A stretch of DNA of 19,581 bases from Verrucomicrobiales bacterium. Lineage in GTDB: Bacteria; Verrucomicrobiota; Verrucomicrobiia; Limisphaerales; Palsa-1400. Location: assembly GCA_028293405.1 (NCBI GenBank), contig JAQGOW010000364.1, positions 1 to 19,581 on the forward strand. Reading direction: 5' to 3'. The position numbers were made by a program, and so were the translations under genes. The notes beneath the pieces are model-generated. The model was not told the origin of the DNA. It saw only the letters and a list, made by a program, of their open reading frames with translations, and made no database searches. This document shows, piece by piece, positions 1 to 7,286 of the stretch (the stretch's first letter is position 1; every line of letters starts with the position of its first letter).

Positions 1-2
1 AC

Positions 3-161
3 TCGAATTTCGAATGGAACGAAGCGGTGTTCCTCGCCACACATAAAACGAAACTTTCCTATACGTTGAAGGCGCCATCGCAACTGTCACTGGCGATTCG
101 CGCGGCGGCTCTGGCCGCGGGCGTGCAAGCGGTGCTTGATTGGGTTAAAGAGCAGGGCTGA
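3..161 (+). CDS. 3' end of an unidentified protein (partial)
   Basis: Frame 3 is open from the window edge to a TGA at 159-161 and gives 52 residues ending in AVLDWVKEQG. The stretch THKTKLSYTLKAPSQLSLA followed by an alanine-rich helix reads like the C-terminal end of a soluble cytoplasmic enzyme, and the codon choice is ordinary. I do not recognise the family from this fragment; a vague resemblance to the end of dihydrodipicolinate reductase is too weak to use. The gene converges on the minus-strand prepilin-like gene, whose stop lies 16 bases away. Confidence 0.6.
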   Translation, partial: SNFEWNEAVFLATHKTKLSYTLKAPSQLSLAIRAAALAAGVQAVLDWVKEQG

Positions 162-177
162 GTTCGTCTCGTGTGGA

Positions 178-1293
178 TTAAAAGTCGTCGGTGTTCGGCA
201 TCAACTCGGCTGCGTCTTGGTCTTCGGCCTGGCGTTCACGGATTTTCTTCCATAGCAACAACAGCAGCATGAGGAACGCCCACAACAATGAGATGAAGAA
301 TCCAATTTGGATGAAGTGCTGAGCGAGTCGAACACCAGGCGAATCGGGTTCCTCGTCGGAACTGGTCTGTTGCGAAGACGCCGGAGGTGGATCGAGTTTT
401 TGCGGCGCTGTTTTTGGTAATTTAATCGCCGGTGCGGTTTGGTCACCGGAATCAGAGTAGCTGTCTCGAGTTGCTCCGGATGTTCCCGATCGCGAACCTG
501 ACCCGGGTGGAGTGTTTTTGGGAGATTCGGGTGGTTGTTGCGGTGAAGCAGGCGAGCCCGTGCCGTTGCCGGAACCGGTTGCCGATGGCGCGGAAGGGGA
601 GTCGGCAGTTGGTGACGTCGGTTGTTGGGGGGACGGATCGTCGGGTGTGGGATCGGTCGATTGTGGAGGGCTTTGTGGAACTGGATTGACGGCGAGTGCG
701 ACCGCCCATTTCTTGCGGATTTCGACGTGAACATCTCCGAATAACAAATTGCCCTTCAATTGATGCAGTTCAGAATCCCACGCGTAATCTCCACTGGATT
801 CGAACGTGATGTTGCGATCGCCAGCCACCACCACGCCGGGCAGATTTGGATTGGCTTGGGTCCCGGCGAAATAGCTGAGGTTTTGTGGTTTAAACGAGCT
901 TAAGTTTTTTGCCGCCTGGCGGGAATCGGTTGGGCAACGCAAGACGACTGGCATGACAACCTCATTTGAAATGCTCGCGAAAACCTGGAACACCTCGGCG
1001 ATCGCAACCTTCGGCGGAATAAATTCAAGCGCACCGCCCAAATTTGTGGAAAGGCCGACAGGGAATTGGCTGCGATGTTCCGAGTCATGCGCGAAAATGG
1101 TGAATGCGGTACCAATTTGACGCAGGTTGTTGGAGCAGGAGGCGGCTTTTGCTTTGAGCTTCGCGCGCGAGAGGGTGGGCAGAAGTAAGGACGCAAGGAT
1201 GCCGATTATCGCGCAAACCACCAGTAATTCGATGAGAGTGAATGCGGCTTTAGCCGTCGCCCGCTGCGCTGGAGATGTAGCATTGAACCGAAT
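178..1293 (-). CDS. Prepilin-like protein with Pro/Ser/Thr linker and second C-terminal membrane segment
   Basis: The N-terminus contains the class III signal/N-methylation motif [10 protein letters not shown] followed by a hydrophobic helix, ending in [12 protein letters not shown], as in type II secretion pseudopilins and related Verrucomicrobiota/Planctomycetes proteins. A globular part follows and closes with [15 protein letters not shown], where H, nine residues and then D-V match the H-X9-DG signature except that Gly is Val. Next comes a linker of about 110 residues rich in Pro, Ser, Thr, Gln and Gly, then a strong hydrophobic helix ([19 protein letters not shown]), basic residues and an acidic tail. 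Two membrane segments are unusual for a pilin-like protein. The start is unresolved: the first ATG/GTG-type start in frame is a GTG at 1221, which would remove half of the methylation motif. Upstream, to the stop at 1314-1312, only ATT at 1293-1291 is a conceivable start. An ATG at 1283-1281 lies in another frame. I give the ATT position provisionally. Confidence 0.75.
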   Translation of the reverse strand: MRFNATSPAQRATAKAAFTLIELLVVCAIIGILASLLLPTLSRAKLKAKAASCSNNLRQIGTAFTIFAHDSEHRSQFPVGLSTNLGGALEFIPPKVAIAEVFQVFASISNEVVMPVVLRCPTDSRQAAKNLSSFKPQNLSYFAGTQANPNLPGVVVAGDRNITFESSGDYAWDSELHQLKGNLLFGDVHVEIRKKWAVALAVNPVPQSPPQSTDPTPDDPSPQQPTSPTADSPSAPSATGSGNGTGSPASPQQPPESPKNTPPGSGSRSGTSGATRDSYSDSGDQTAPAIKLPKTAPQKLDPPPASSQQTSSDEEPDSPGVRLAQHFIQIGFFISLLWAFLMLLLLLWKKIRERQAEDQDAAELMPNTDDF

Positions 1294-1400
1294 GGCTAAT
1301 TTACTGCATAATCAGTGCCGCATCTGGTGTGCGTCGGCTGGCACACTGTCAATCACAAGAACTCGACAGAACCGATTTGTTGTGGCACATGTCGGTATCC

Positions 1401-2099
1401 ATGAGAAGTTTCAAATTATTTCTACTACCGTTGGTTGCGTGTTTGGCGTTGACTGCTTGCAGTCAGGAATCGGCGCCTGCCGGCAAATCGTCGATCGAAT
1501 CTAATACAACCTCAACGAATAAAACTGCCGCTGCGGCTCCGGCCGCGACTGGTGCAGCCAGCGATGCAGCAGCCGCCAACCCCGCCGGTGGCGCAAAGGA
1601 TGAAGTTGCGGTCATCAAGACTTCTGAAGGCACGATGGTCGCGGAATTTTGGCCGGACGTTGCGCCGAAGACGGTTGAAAACTTCAAGAAACTTGCGAAG
1701 GAAAACTTTTACAATGGCACGGCGTTCCATCGCGTGATCAAAGGTTTTATGATCCAAGGCGGCGATCCCTACACCAAAGACGAGAGCAAGGAAGCAATGT
1801 GGGGACAAGGCGGGCCGGGTTATACGGTCAAAGCTGAATTCAACGATCGCCCACACAAAAAGGGTGTGTTGTCGATGGCGCGTTCGGCTGATCCCGATTC
1901 GGCTGGCAGCCAGTTTTTCATCTGCCACGGGGACCCGAGTTTTTTGGATCATCAATACACCACCTTCGGTCAGTTGATCAAAGGTACGGATGTGTTGGAT
2001 AAAATTGCGAATACTCCAACGCATCCGCAGGATCGGCCCGATAAGCGCATGAACATCGACAGCATCAGCATCATGCCGCGTAGCGAAGCGATGAAGTAA
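1401..2099 (+). CDS. Exported cyclophilin-type peptidyl-prolyl isomerase, lipoprotein
   Basis: Cyclophilins catalyse cis-trans isomerisation of Xaa-Pro bonds during protein folding. The protein starts MRSFKLFLLPLVACLALTAC, a lipoprotein signal peptide with lipobox LTAC, so it should be anchored in the periplasm or outer membrane. A flexible Ala/Ser/Thr-rich tether of about 40 residues follows, then a cyclophilin domain. FHRVIKGFMIQGGD (about residues 109-122) carries the catalytic Arg and substrate-pocket Phe and Gln, and AGSQFFI carries a second pocket Phe. The position of Trp121 in human cyclophilin A is Phe here (SFLDHQY), as in many bacterial enzymes. I chose ATG 1401 because it begins the signal peptide; ATG 1389 and GTG 1329 are in frame upstream but would bury it. 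It precedes a close paralogue by 18 bases, probably in one operon. Confidence 0.93.
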   Translation: MRSFKLFLLPLVACLALTACSQESAPAGKSSIESNTTSTNKTAAAAPAATGAASDAAAANPAGGAKDEVAVIKTSEGTMVAEFWPDVAPKTVENFKKLAKENFYNGTAFHRVIKGFMIQGGDPYTKDESKEAMWGQGGPGYTVKAEFNDRPHKKGVLSMARSADPDSAGSQFFICHGDPSFLDHQYTTFGQLIKGTDVLDKIANTPTHPQDRPDKRMNIDSISIMPRSEAMK

Positions 2100-2117
2100 T
2101 CAAGAGAAAGAAAATTT

Positions 2118-2633
2118 ATGGACGAAGTTGCTGTAATCAAAACGAATGTGGGCGAAATGGTCGTCGGCTTTTGGCCGGACGTCGCGCCCAAAACTGTGGA
2201 AAATTTCAAGACGCTCGCGAAAAAAGGTTTCTACGACGGAACCTGTTTTCATCGCATCGTAAAGGGGTTCATGATTCAAGGCGGCGATCCTTTGACGAAG
2301 GATGCCAGCATGGAAGACCGCTGGGGCACGGGCGATCCAGGTTACAAAATCAAAGCTGAATTTAGCGACAAGGCGCATGTGCGCGGTGTGCTTTCGATGG
2401 CGCGCTCGCAAAACCCGGACTCGGCTGGATCACAGTTTTTCGTCTGCCTGGGCGATGCGCGTTTTCTCGATCGCCAATACACAGCCTTCGGTCAATTGAT
2501 CAAAGGTGACGATGTGCTCGGCAAAATCGGCGACACCGCCGTCGGCCAGAGCAACAGCGGCGAACGCAGCAAACCGATGACGCGAGTCTCGGTTGAGAGC
2601 GTGAAGATTGTGTCGGCTGATTCGGTGAAGTAA
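2118..2633 (+). CDS. Cytosolic cyclophilin-type peptidyl-prolyl isomerase
   Basis: This is a 171-residue single-domain cyclophilin without a signal peptide, so probably cytoplasmic. FHRIVKGFMIQGGD (residues 44-57) holds the catalytic Arg and pocket residues, and DSAGSQFFV and FLDRQYTAFGQL complete the fold signature. It closely matches the domain of the preceding lipoprotein gene: long blocks such as FWPDVAPKTVENFK, the GFMIQGGDP core and GVLSMARS are identical, which points to local tandem duplication. An AAGAGAAAG purine run about 8 bases before ATG 2118 serves as ribosome binding site, better than for most genes here. The C-terminal extension (QSNSGERSKPMTR) differs from the paralogue. It ends four bases before the stop of the convergent glycoside-hydrolase-like gene. 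Confidence 0.94.
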   Translation: MDEVAVIKTNVGEMVVGFWPDVAPKTVENFKTLAKKGFYDGTCFHRIVKGFMIQGGDPLTKDASMEDRWGTGDPGYKIKAEFSDKAHVRGVLSMARSQNPDSAGSQFFVCLGDARFLDRQYTAFGQLIKGDDVLGKIGDTAVGQSNSGERSKPMTRVSVESVKIVSADSVK

Positions 2634-2637
2634 CCGA

Positions 2638-4911
2638 TTATTCGAAAACGTAAACGTGCACGAAGAACGGACCGAAGTTGTCCGTGAGTGCACTTCCATC
2701 AAAATTCCCCGCGTGTTCTTCGTAGAGCACGCGGACTTTTTTTTGTGCAAAAGCCGCGCTGGTGAAGTGGGTCGTTTGCGGTTGTGAACTTTTGTTTGCC
2801 GCGAACAAATAAAGTTTGTGATCCAGTTCGTGAACGCTGAATTGGATCGCGGGATTCGCGGGGGACTGCGTTACGCCGGAGATGGCTGGTGACATGATGA
2901 CCGGACTTAATTCGCGAAGTTCGTGCACGAGTTTTCGGACGTAATCCCAGTGGCCTTCTTCAGGTTTGTTGAGAATTCCAGCACCGTGACCGTAGAAATC
3001 TTTTTGGCCAGAACCAGTGTAGAACCAAAGGCCGCGCACGTTGTTAATGATGCTGAGATAGGCCATGCAACGATATTCAGCCGGCGTCGGAAAGCGCGCG
3101 TCTTTTTTCGGATGTTGATAGGATTGGATAGCGATCCACAGCGGTTTTTTCGAAGTGGTCGTCGTGAGCCATGACGGTGGTTGCAACATCTTCGCCGCTT
3201 TTTCCTGACCTTCGAGCGCTTCGCCGTCGGCGCCGTCCAACGGAATCGGATACCACCACCAAATGCCGGCGTCCATTGCCTGGTCAGGGAAAAAGTTTCG
3301 GCGATCGACCATCAAATGTTGAATGATATCGCGCGTGTCTCCGAGCACGAGTGGGTGGTTCGGGTCCAGTTTGTGCACGAGTTTGTAAAGTGCGGCGATG
3401 TTTGCCAGTGGCGCCTCGCTACGTGCGACTCGTTCTTCCGAACCCCAACAGAGCAAGCCTGGATGATTGCGAAACGTTTTGATGCGTCGGCGAATCTGAG
3501 CCCATTGCGCCTTCTCAATTGCGTGACGAGGAAGCTCGACCATCATCCTCATGTGATATTCCGCGTTTTTATCTAACAGGCGTTTGACGTCCGCATCGGT
3601 TGCGTTGATTGGATCGGCGGCGTCGCCGACCGTTACGCCGTAACTGTGCGTTGCCGAAAAACCGGCTCCCGCCATTTCGTCGTAATGCGAACAGCTGTAG
3701 AGACCGATTGGAAATTCTGGTTGGCCCGCGACGCGCAGAAATCCGTTCGGTTGTGTTGTGACGATGGAATCAGCAGCAGCATGCACGTGAACATCCGTTT
3801 CGCCATTCGCGATTTCCACACCACTGCGCGCGAGCAATCGAACCGATATTGTATAAGCGGATTCAGTTGCGGTCGGTACGCGCAGTTTCGTGCCGACGAA
3901 ATCGCCGTGTGACGCGTCCACTGTGCTTTGCGCGATTTCTTTTCCCGCGCTATCAACAATCCTGGCGGCGAGGCGCAGTCCGGCGCATTCGGACGGATTC
4001 ACAATCACTCGCGCATCGACACGAATCTCTGAGGTTCCCGGAGCGATGTTCACATAGCTTGGGCACGCAGGAAAAACGGTCAGCGGCTGACTCGTGTGGA
4101 AAATTCCTTCGATGCTGCGCCGCTGCTTTCCGGCGGCGTCGAGGAGGGTGATGCAATAGTGGTGCGTGCCCGGCGTGGATAACGTTACCGACACGTTCAA
4201 CTTCTTCGTGGAGGTTCGAGGAATATTGACGGGCAAATCGGACGTGCGCTCATCGGTTGTGACGCGCAAGGTTCCGCGAAAATCGGCTTTTTCTCGGTTA
4301 ATGATTCGAACCGTAATTTCATGTTGGCCCGGCCAGGGTTTTGGTTCGGTGTCCATGAACATCGATTGCGGACTGGTCACAACTGCGCTGACGTCGTCGG
4401 CCCAAACGCACCCAACCAAGTTCGAACACGACACATCGAAATCGGCAACAGCCGAACGAGGCGGCGCTTTCGCAGTCGCTTTTAAAAATATCCACTGGTC
4501 GGCTTTGAATTGGAGCGGGGAAATGCGCGCGCGATCGACAATTCGACCATCACGGGCACGGAACATCACGACAAGACCAGCGCGATTGGTGTCCTGCTCA
4601 TGATCGCAACGAAGCCAGCCGCTGAAAACAATTTCATCTTCGCTTGCGACCTCCAGTTTTGGGCTGAGAAAAACGAAGCGAGCGTCAGCGGTGCCAGAGA
4701 GGCGGACAGATTGCTTGCCCGTGTGGACAATTTTTTTGTCCACGGCGGCGTGGCCTTCGCCGCTCTTATTGTAAACCCACCAACCGTCGGTCGGTGGACC
4801 GCTTTTGACGTCGGCTTCAAACCCTGGATCGGGCAGCAGGTTCTGGGCAAACACGCTCATCACGGGCCAAAGCAGCGCGGCAATGAACAATCGGGCTTTA
4901 GAAAAACTCAT
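2638..4911 (-). CDS. Secreted multidomain glycoside hydrolase-like protein
   Basis: About 757 residues starting MSFSKARLFIAALLWPVMSVFAQN, a Sec signal peptide. I chose ATG 4911 because the 54 residues upstream in the same frame (from 5073) are basic and lie within the neighbouring gene. Residues about 25-175 (LLPDPGFEADV, a Trp/aromatic-rich beta region, VWADDVSAVV) resemble a CBM4/9-type carbohydrate-binding sandwich. About 175-390 look like Ig-like or beta-sandwich modules. From about 390 a TIM-barrel-like domain begins with FLRVAGQPEFPIGLYSC; it contains NHPGLLCWGSEER near residue 490, comparable to the acid/base strand of clan GH-A enzymes (GH2/GH5-like), and later GLWFYTGSG. A small beta domain closes the protein. 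A second catalytic acid is not obvious, so activity and substrate are unknown. It is the last gene of the FGE/TMTC-like unit, 58 bases downstream. Confidence 0.8.
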   Translation of the reverse strand: MSFSKARLFIAALLWPVMSVFAQNLLPDPGFEADVKSGPPTDGWWVYNKSGEGHAAVDKKIVHTGKQSVRLSGTADARFVFLSPKLEVASEDEIVFSGWLRCDHEQDTNRAGLVVMFRARDGRIVDRARISPLQFKADQWIFLKATAKAPPRSAVADFDVSCSNLVGCVWADDVSAVVTSPQSMFMDTEPKPWPGQHEITVRIINREKADFRGTLRVTTDERTSDLPVNIPRTSTKKLNVSVTLSTPGTHHYCITLLDAAGKQRRSIEGIFHTSQPLTVFPACPSYVNIAPGTSEIRVDARVIVNPSECAGLRLAARIVDSAGKEIAQSTVDASHGDFVGTKLRVPTATESAYTISVRLLARSGVEIANGETDVHVHAAADSIVTTQPNGFLRVAGQPEFPIGLYSCSHYDEMAGAGFSATHSYGVTVGDAADPINATDADVKRLLDKNAEYHMRMMVELPRHAIEKAQWAQIRRRIKTFRNHPGLLCWGSEERVARSEAPLANIAALYKLVHKLDPNHPLVLGDTRDIIQHLMVDRRNFFPDQAMDAGIWWWYPIPLDGADGEALEGQEKAAKMLQPPSWLTTTTSKKPLWIAIQSYQHPKKDARFPTPAEYRCMAYLSIINNVRGLWFYTGSGQKDFYGHGAGILNKPEEGHWDYVRKLVHELRELSPVIMSPAISGVTQSPANPAIQFSVHELDHKLYLFAANKSSQPQTTHFTSAAFAQKKVRVLYEEHAGNFDGSALTDNFGPFFVHVYVFE

Positions 4912-4969
4912 CTGGGCGGCACCATCAAAGACGAAACCCGGCCGGATTGCATGGAAAATATTTTTTGGC

Positions 4970-7285
4970 CTACGGTTGCTCGAGCGCGGAAAGCGCGCGT
5001 TTTGCCTCGGAGTAGTTCGGATTGAGGCTGAGCGCCTTTTTATATTCGTCGATCGCTTCAGCTTTGCGGCCAACTTGAGTCATCGAGAGCGCGAGGTTGA
5101 AATGCGCTTGGGAATCGCTCGGATTTCCTTTAATGGCCGCCATGTAATGCGGGATGGCTTCGTCGATTTTCTTTTGAGCGGCAAGAGCGTTTGCGAGGTT
5201 CATGTGTGCGCCGGATTCATTTGGTTGAAGGCGCAGGATTTCGGAGAACTGCTTCGCGGCCTCATCCATTTTGCCGAGCATCGCGTAGCAAATGCCGAGG
5301 CCATTGTGTGCTTCGGTGTTGTCAGGGTCCAAGCGGGCGGCCGCAGTGTAATGGGGAATCGCTTCCTCAAGTTTGTTGGCACTTGAAAAATAATTGCCCA
5401 CCGTAAGTTCTGCGAGGAGTTCAGGATTAGTGGAAAATTTTGTTTCACCGCGAAGACGATTGGCTTCGATCAACCGCAGGCCGGCTTCCTGCGTTTTTCC
5501 TTCGCGCGCAAGACACAAACCGAGACTTGCGATGGCATCCGCGTTGGATGAATTAATTTCAAGCGCCGCGCGATAATGCGATTCGGCTTCAGCAAGATGG
5601 TTCGAATTGGCGAGTTGATTGGCCCATGCGACGTGCGTCAGTGCGGCGTTCGTGCGGGCGTCGGCTGCTTTTGGATTTTGGCGCGACGCTTCGTCGTAGG
5701 TGGCGATCGCGTCGGAATAGCGGCCCGCATTGACGTAACCATTGCCCAGATTCACAACATATGTTTTGTCGGGGCTAAGCCGCACGGCGTCTTTGTAATG
5801 CGCAATCGCCTCGTCGTGCCGATGCTGCTCTTGCAGGATGCCCGCTAGGTTGTTGTGGGCTTCGACGTAATTTGGTTCCGCTTTCAGCGCAGCTTCGTAT
5901 TCACCCATGGCGCGTTGTTTGTCGCCGCGGCGCGAGTAGAAATTCCCGAGATTGTAGTGAGCGAGAATATTATTCTGATCGATTGCAATCATCCGAGTGA
6001 AAAGCGTCTCGCTGTTTTTCCAAAATGGAATGATGTGGCTCGTTGTGATTACGCATGCGACAAATGCAGCGATGACAGCACCGGCTAAAGCAGGTTTTGG
6101 CAGCGAGTAAGATTTTGAAATATCCGCGATGCCCCAAACCAGCGCGATGAACAAGCCGGTCATCGGAACGTAAGTGAAACGATCTGCCATCGCTTGCATG
6201 CCGACTTGAATGACGCCGATAACCGGAACGAGCGTGCCGACGAAATAAAACCAGCCGAACGTGAAATACGGTTTGCGCTTCGCGAGAATTATCGCGGCGA
6301 TTGTCACGGCGACGAGCAAGACAACAGCACCGGCAACTGCACCGATTGGCCATTCACCATGACGCAGATAAAGGCCGGCGAGATTGTCCGGCCAAAACAT
6401 TTTCACGATATATTTGGCATACGATACGAGTGCATTGCTGACGCGTGCGCCGAGTGACAGAGAATCGGTCATCTGCATCGCGCCGCCGGTTTTTTGGATG
6501 TTAAACGTGATGACGCAAAGCAACAGGCTGAGGATGAAGAAGGGAATTTTTTCCATGACCAGACGCATCCACTGAACCGACGGCACGGCGACCGTTTGCG
6601 TTTTTAACTTCGAATTCGCAACAGGGCCTCGCGCAGCAAATGAAAATCGACGCAGCGGCCAGTAATCCATCAGCAGTAAAACGAATGGGATCGTTACGAG
6701 CATAGGTTTGGACATCAACCCAAGCGCGAGAAATATAAACGTGAGGACGTATTTCGTTTTACTGCCGGTGCGCGCGTAATCGACATACATCCACATTACG
6801 AGTAGCCAAAACATCGTGCTCAGAACGTCTTTGCGTTCCGCCGTCCACGCGACGGATTCCACGTGCAACGGATGCAAAGCAAAGAGCATCGCAACAATCG
6901 CGCTGCGCCACATTGCGCCGGTCATTTTGCGCAACACGCCAAAGAGCAGGAGCGTATTAGCTACGTGATAGAGCAGGGTGACCAGGTGATGCATGCCCGC
7001 TTTGAGCCCGAACAATTGGCAGTCGAGCATGTGCGTCAGCATTGTCAGCGGATGCCAGTTGCGCGCGACTTCCGTGTGCAGCGAGAACGCCCATTTGATG
7101 CTGTCCCACGTCAGTCCCGCTTGGACGTGCGCATTCTCCGTGACGAAATCGAAGTCGTCGAAATTAACGAAATCGTGGTGCGTGATCGGCCAATAAACCG
7201 CGAGCGTGCTCAGCGCGAGAAACGCGCATATATAGAGAACGGTCTTGTTGTCGTTCGTCGGAGCGGTTGTTGGCGCCTTTGCCAT
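4970..7285 (-). CDS. TMTC-like GT-C membrane protein with C-terminal TPR repeats
   Basis: This 771-residue protein has an N-terminal polytopic membrane half and a soluble TPR half. Residues 15-34 form the first helix, followed by NFDD (41-44), the position of the acidic motif in GT-C glycosyltransferases. HPLHVESVAWTAERKDVL (138-155) and HHLVTLLYHVANTLLLF (99-115) are hallmarks of bacterial relatives of the eukaryotic TMTC proteins, which are O-mannosyltransferases acting on cadherins. About ten hydrophobic helices extend to about residue 430. From about 440 to the end there are around nine TPRs, for example AHYNLGNFYSRRGDKQRAM and AHNGLGICYAMLGKMDEA. The likely role is transfer of a sugar from a lipid carrier at the outer face of the inner membrane, with the TPRs recognising a partner; this is inferred. 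ATG 7285 lies one base after the TAA of the FGE gene (TAA-G-ATG), which implies translational coupling. Confidence 0.9.
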   Translation of the reverse strand: MAKAPTTAPTNDNKTVLYICAFLALSTLAVYWPITHHDFVNFDDFDFVTENAHVQAGLTWDSIKWAFSLHTEVARNWHPLTMLTHMLDCQLFGLKAGMHHLVTLLYHVANTLLLFGVLRKMTGAMWRSAIVAMLFALHPLHVESVAWTAERKDVLSTMFWLLVMWMYVDYARTGSKTKYVLTFIFLALGLMSKPMLVTIPFVLLLMDYWPLRRFSFAARGPVANSKLKTQTVAVPSVQWMRLVMEKIPFFILSLLLCVITFNIQKTGGAMQMTDSLSLGARVSNALVSYAKYIVKMFWPDNLAGLYLRHGEWPIGAVAGAVVLLVAVTIAAIILAKRKPYFTFGWFYFVGTLVPVIGVIQVGMQAMADRFTYVPMTGLFIALVWGIADISKSYSLPKPALAGAVIAAFVACVITTSHIIPFWKNSETLFTRMIAIDQNNILAHYNLGNFYSRRGDKQRAMGEYEAALKAEPNYVEAHNNLAGILQEQHRHDEAIAHYKDAVRLSPDKTYVVNLGNGYVNAGRYSDAIATYDEASRQNPKAADARTNAALTHVAWANQLANSNHLAEAESHYRAALEINSSNADAIASLGLCLAREGKTQEAGLRLIEANRLRGETKFSTNPELLAELTVGNYFSSANKLEEAIPHYTAAARLDPDNTEAHNGLGICYAMLGKMDEAAKQFSEILRLQPNESGAHMNLANALAAQKKIDEAIPHYMAAIKGNPSDSQAHFNLALSMTQVGRKAEAIDEYKKALSLNPNYSEAKRALSALEQP

Positions 7286-7286
7286 C

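Noticed and set aside
1..161. Assignment of the first fragment to dihydrodipicolinate reductase
   Set aside because: Only a loose resemblance around THK and an alanine-rich helix; the diagnostic DapB motifs would lie outside the window.
201..734. Overlapping open frames on both strands across the Pro/Ser/Thr linker region
   Set aside because: They are by-products of the low-complexity linker in the prepilin-like gene and show no domain, signal or start site of their own.
2634..2637. Terminator between the convergent cyclophilin and hydrolase-like genes
   Set aside because: Only four bases separate the stops and I found no strong hairpin with a T-run there.
4912..5073. N-terminal extension of the hydrolase-like gene to 5073
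   Set aside because: It would overlap the TMTC-like gene by about 100 bases, is very basic, and would bury a clear Sec signal peptide that starts at 4911.
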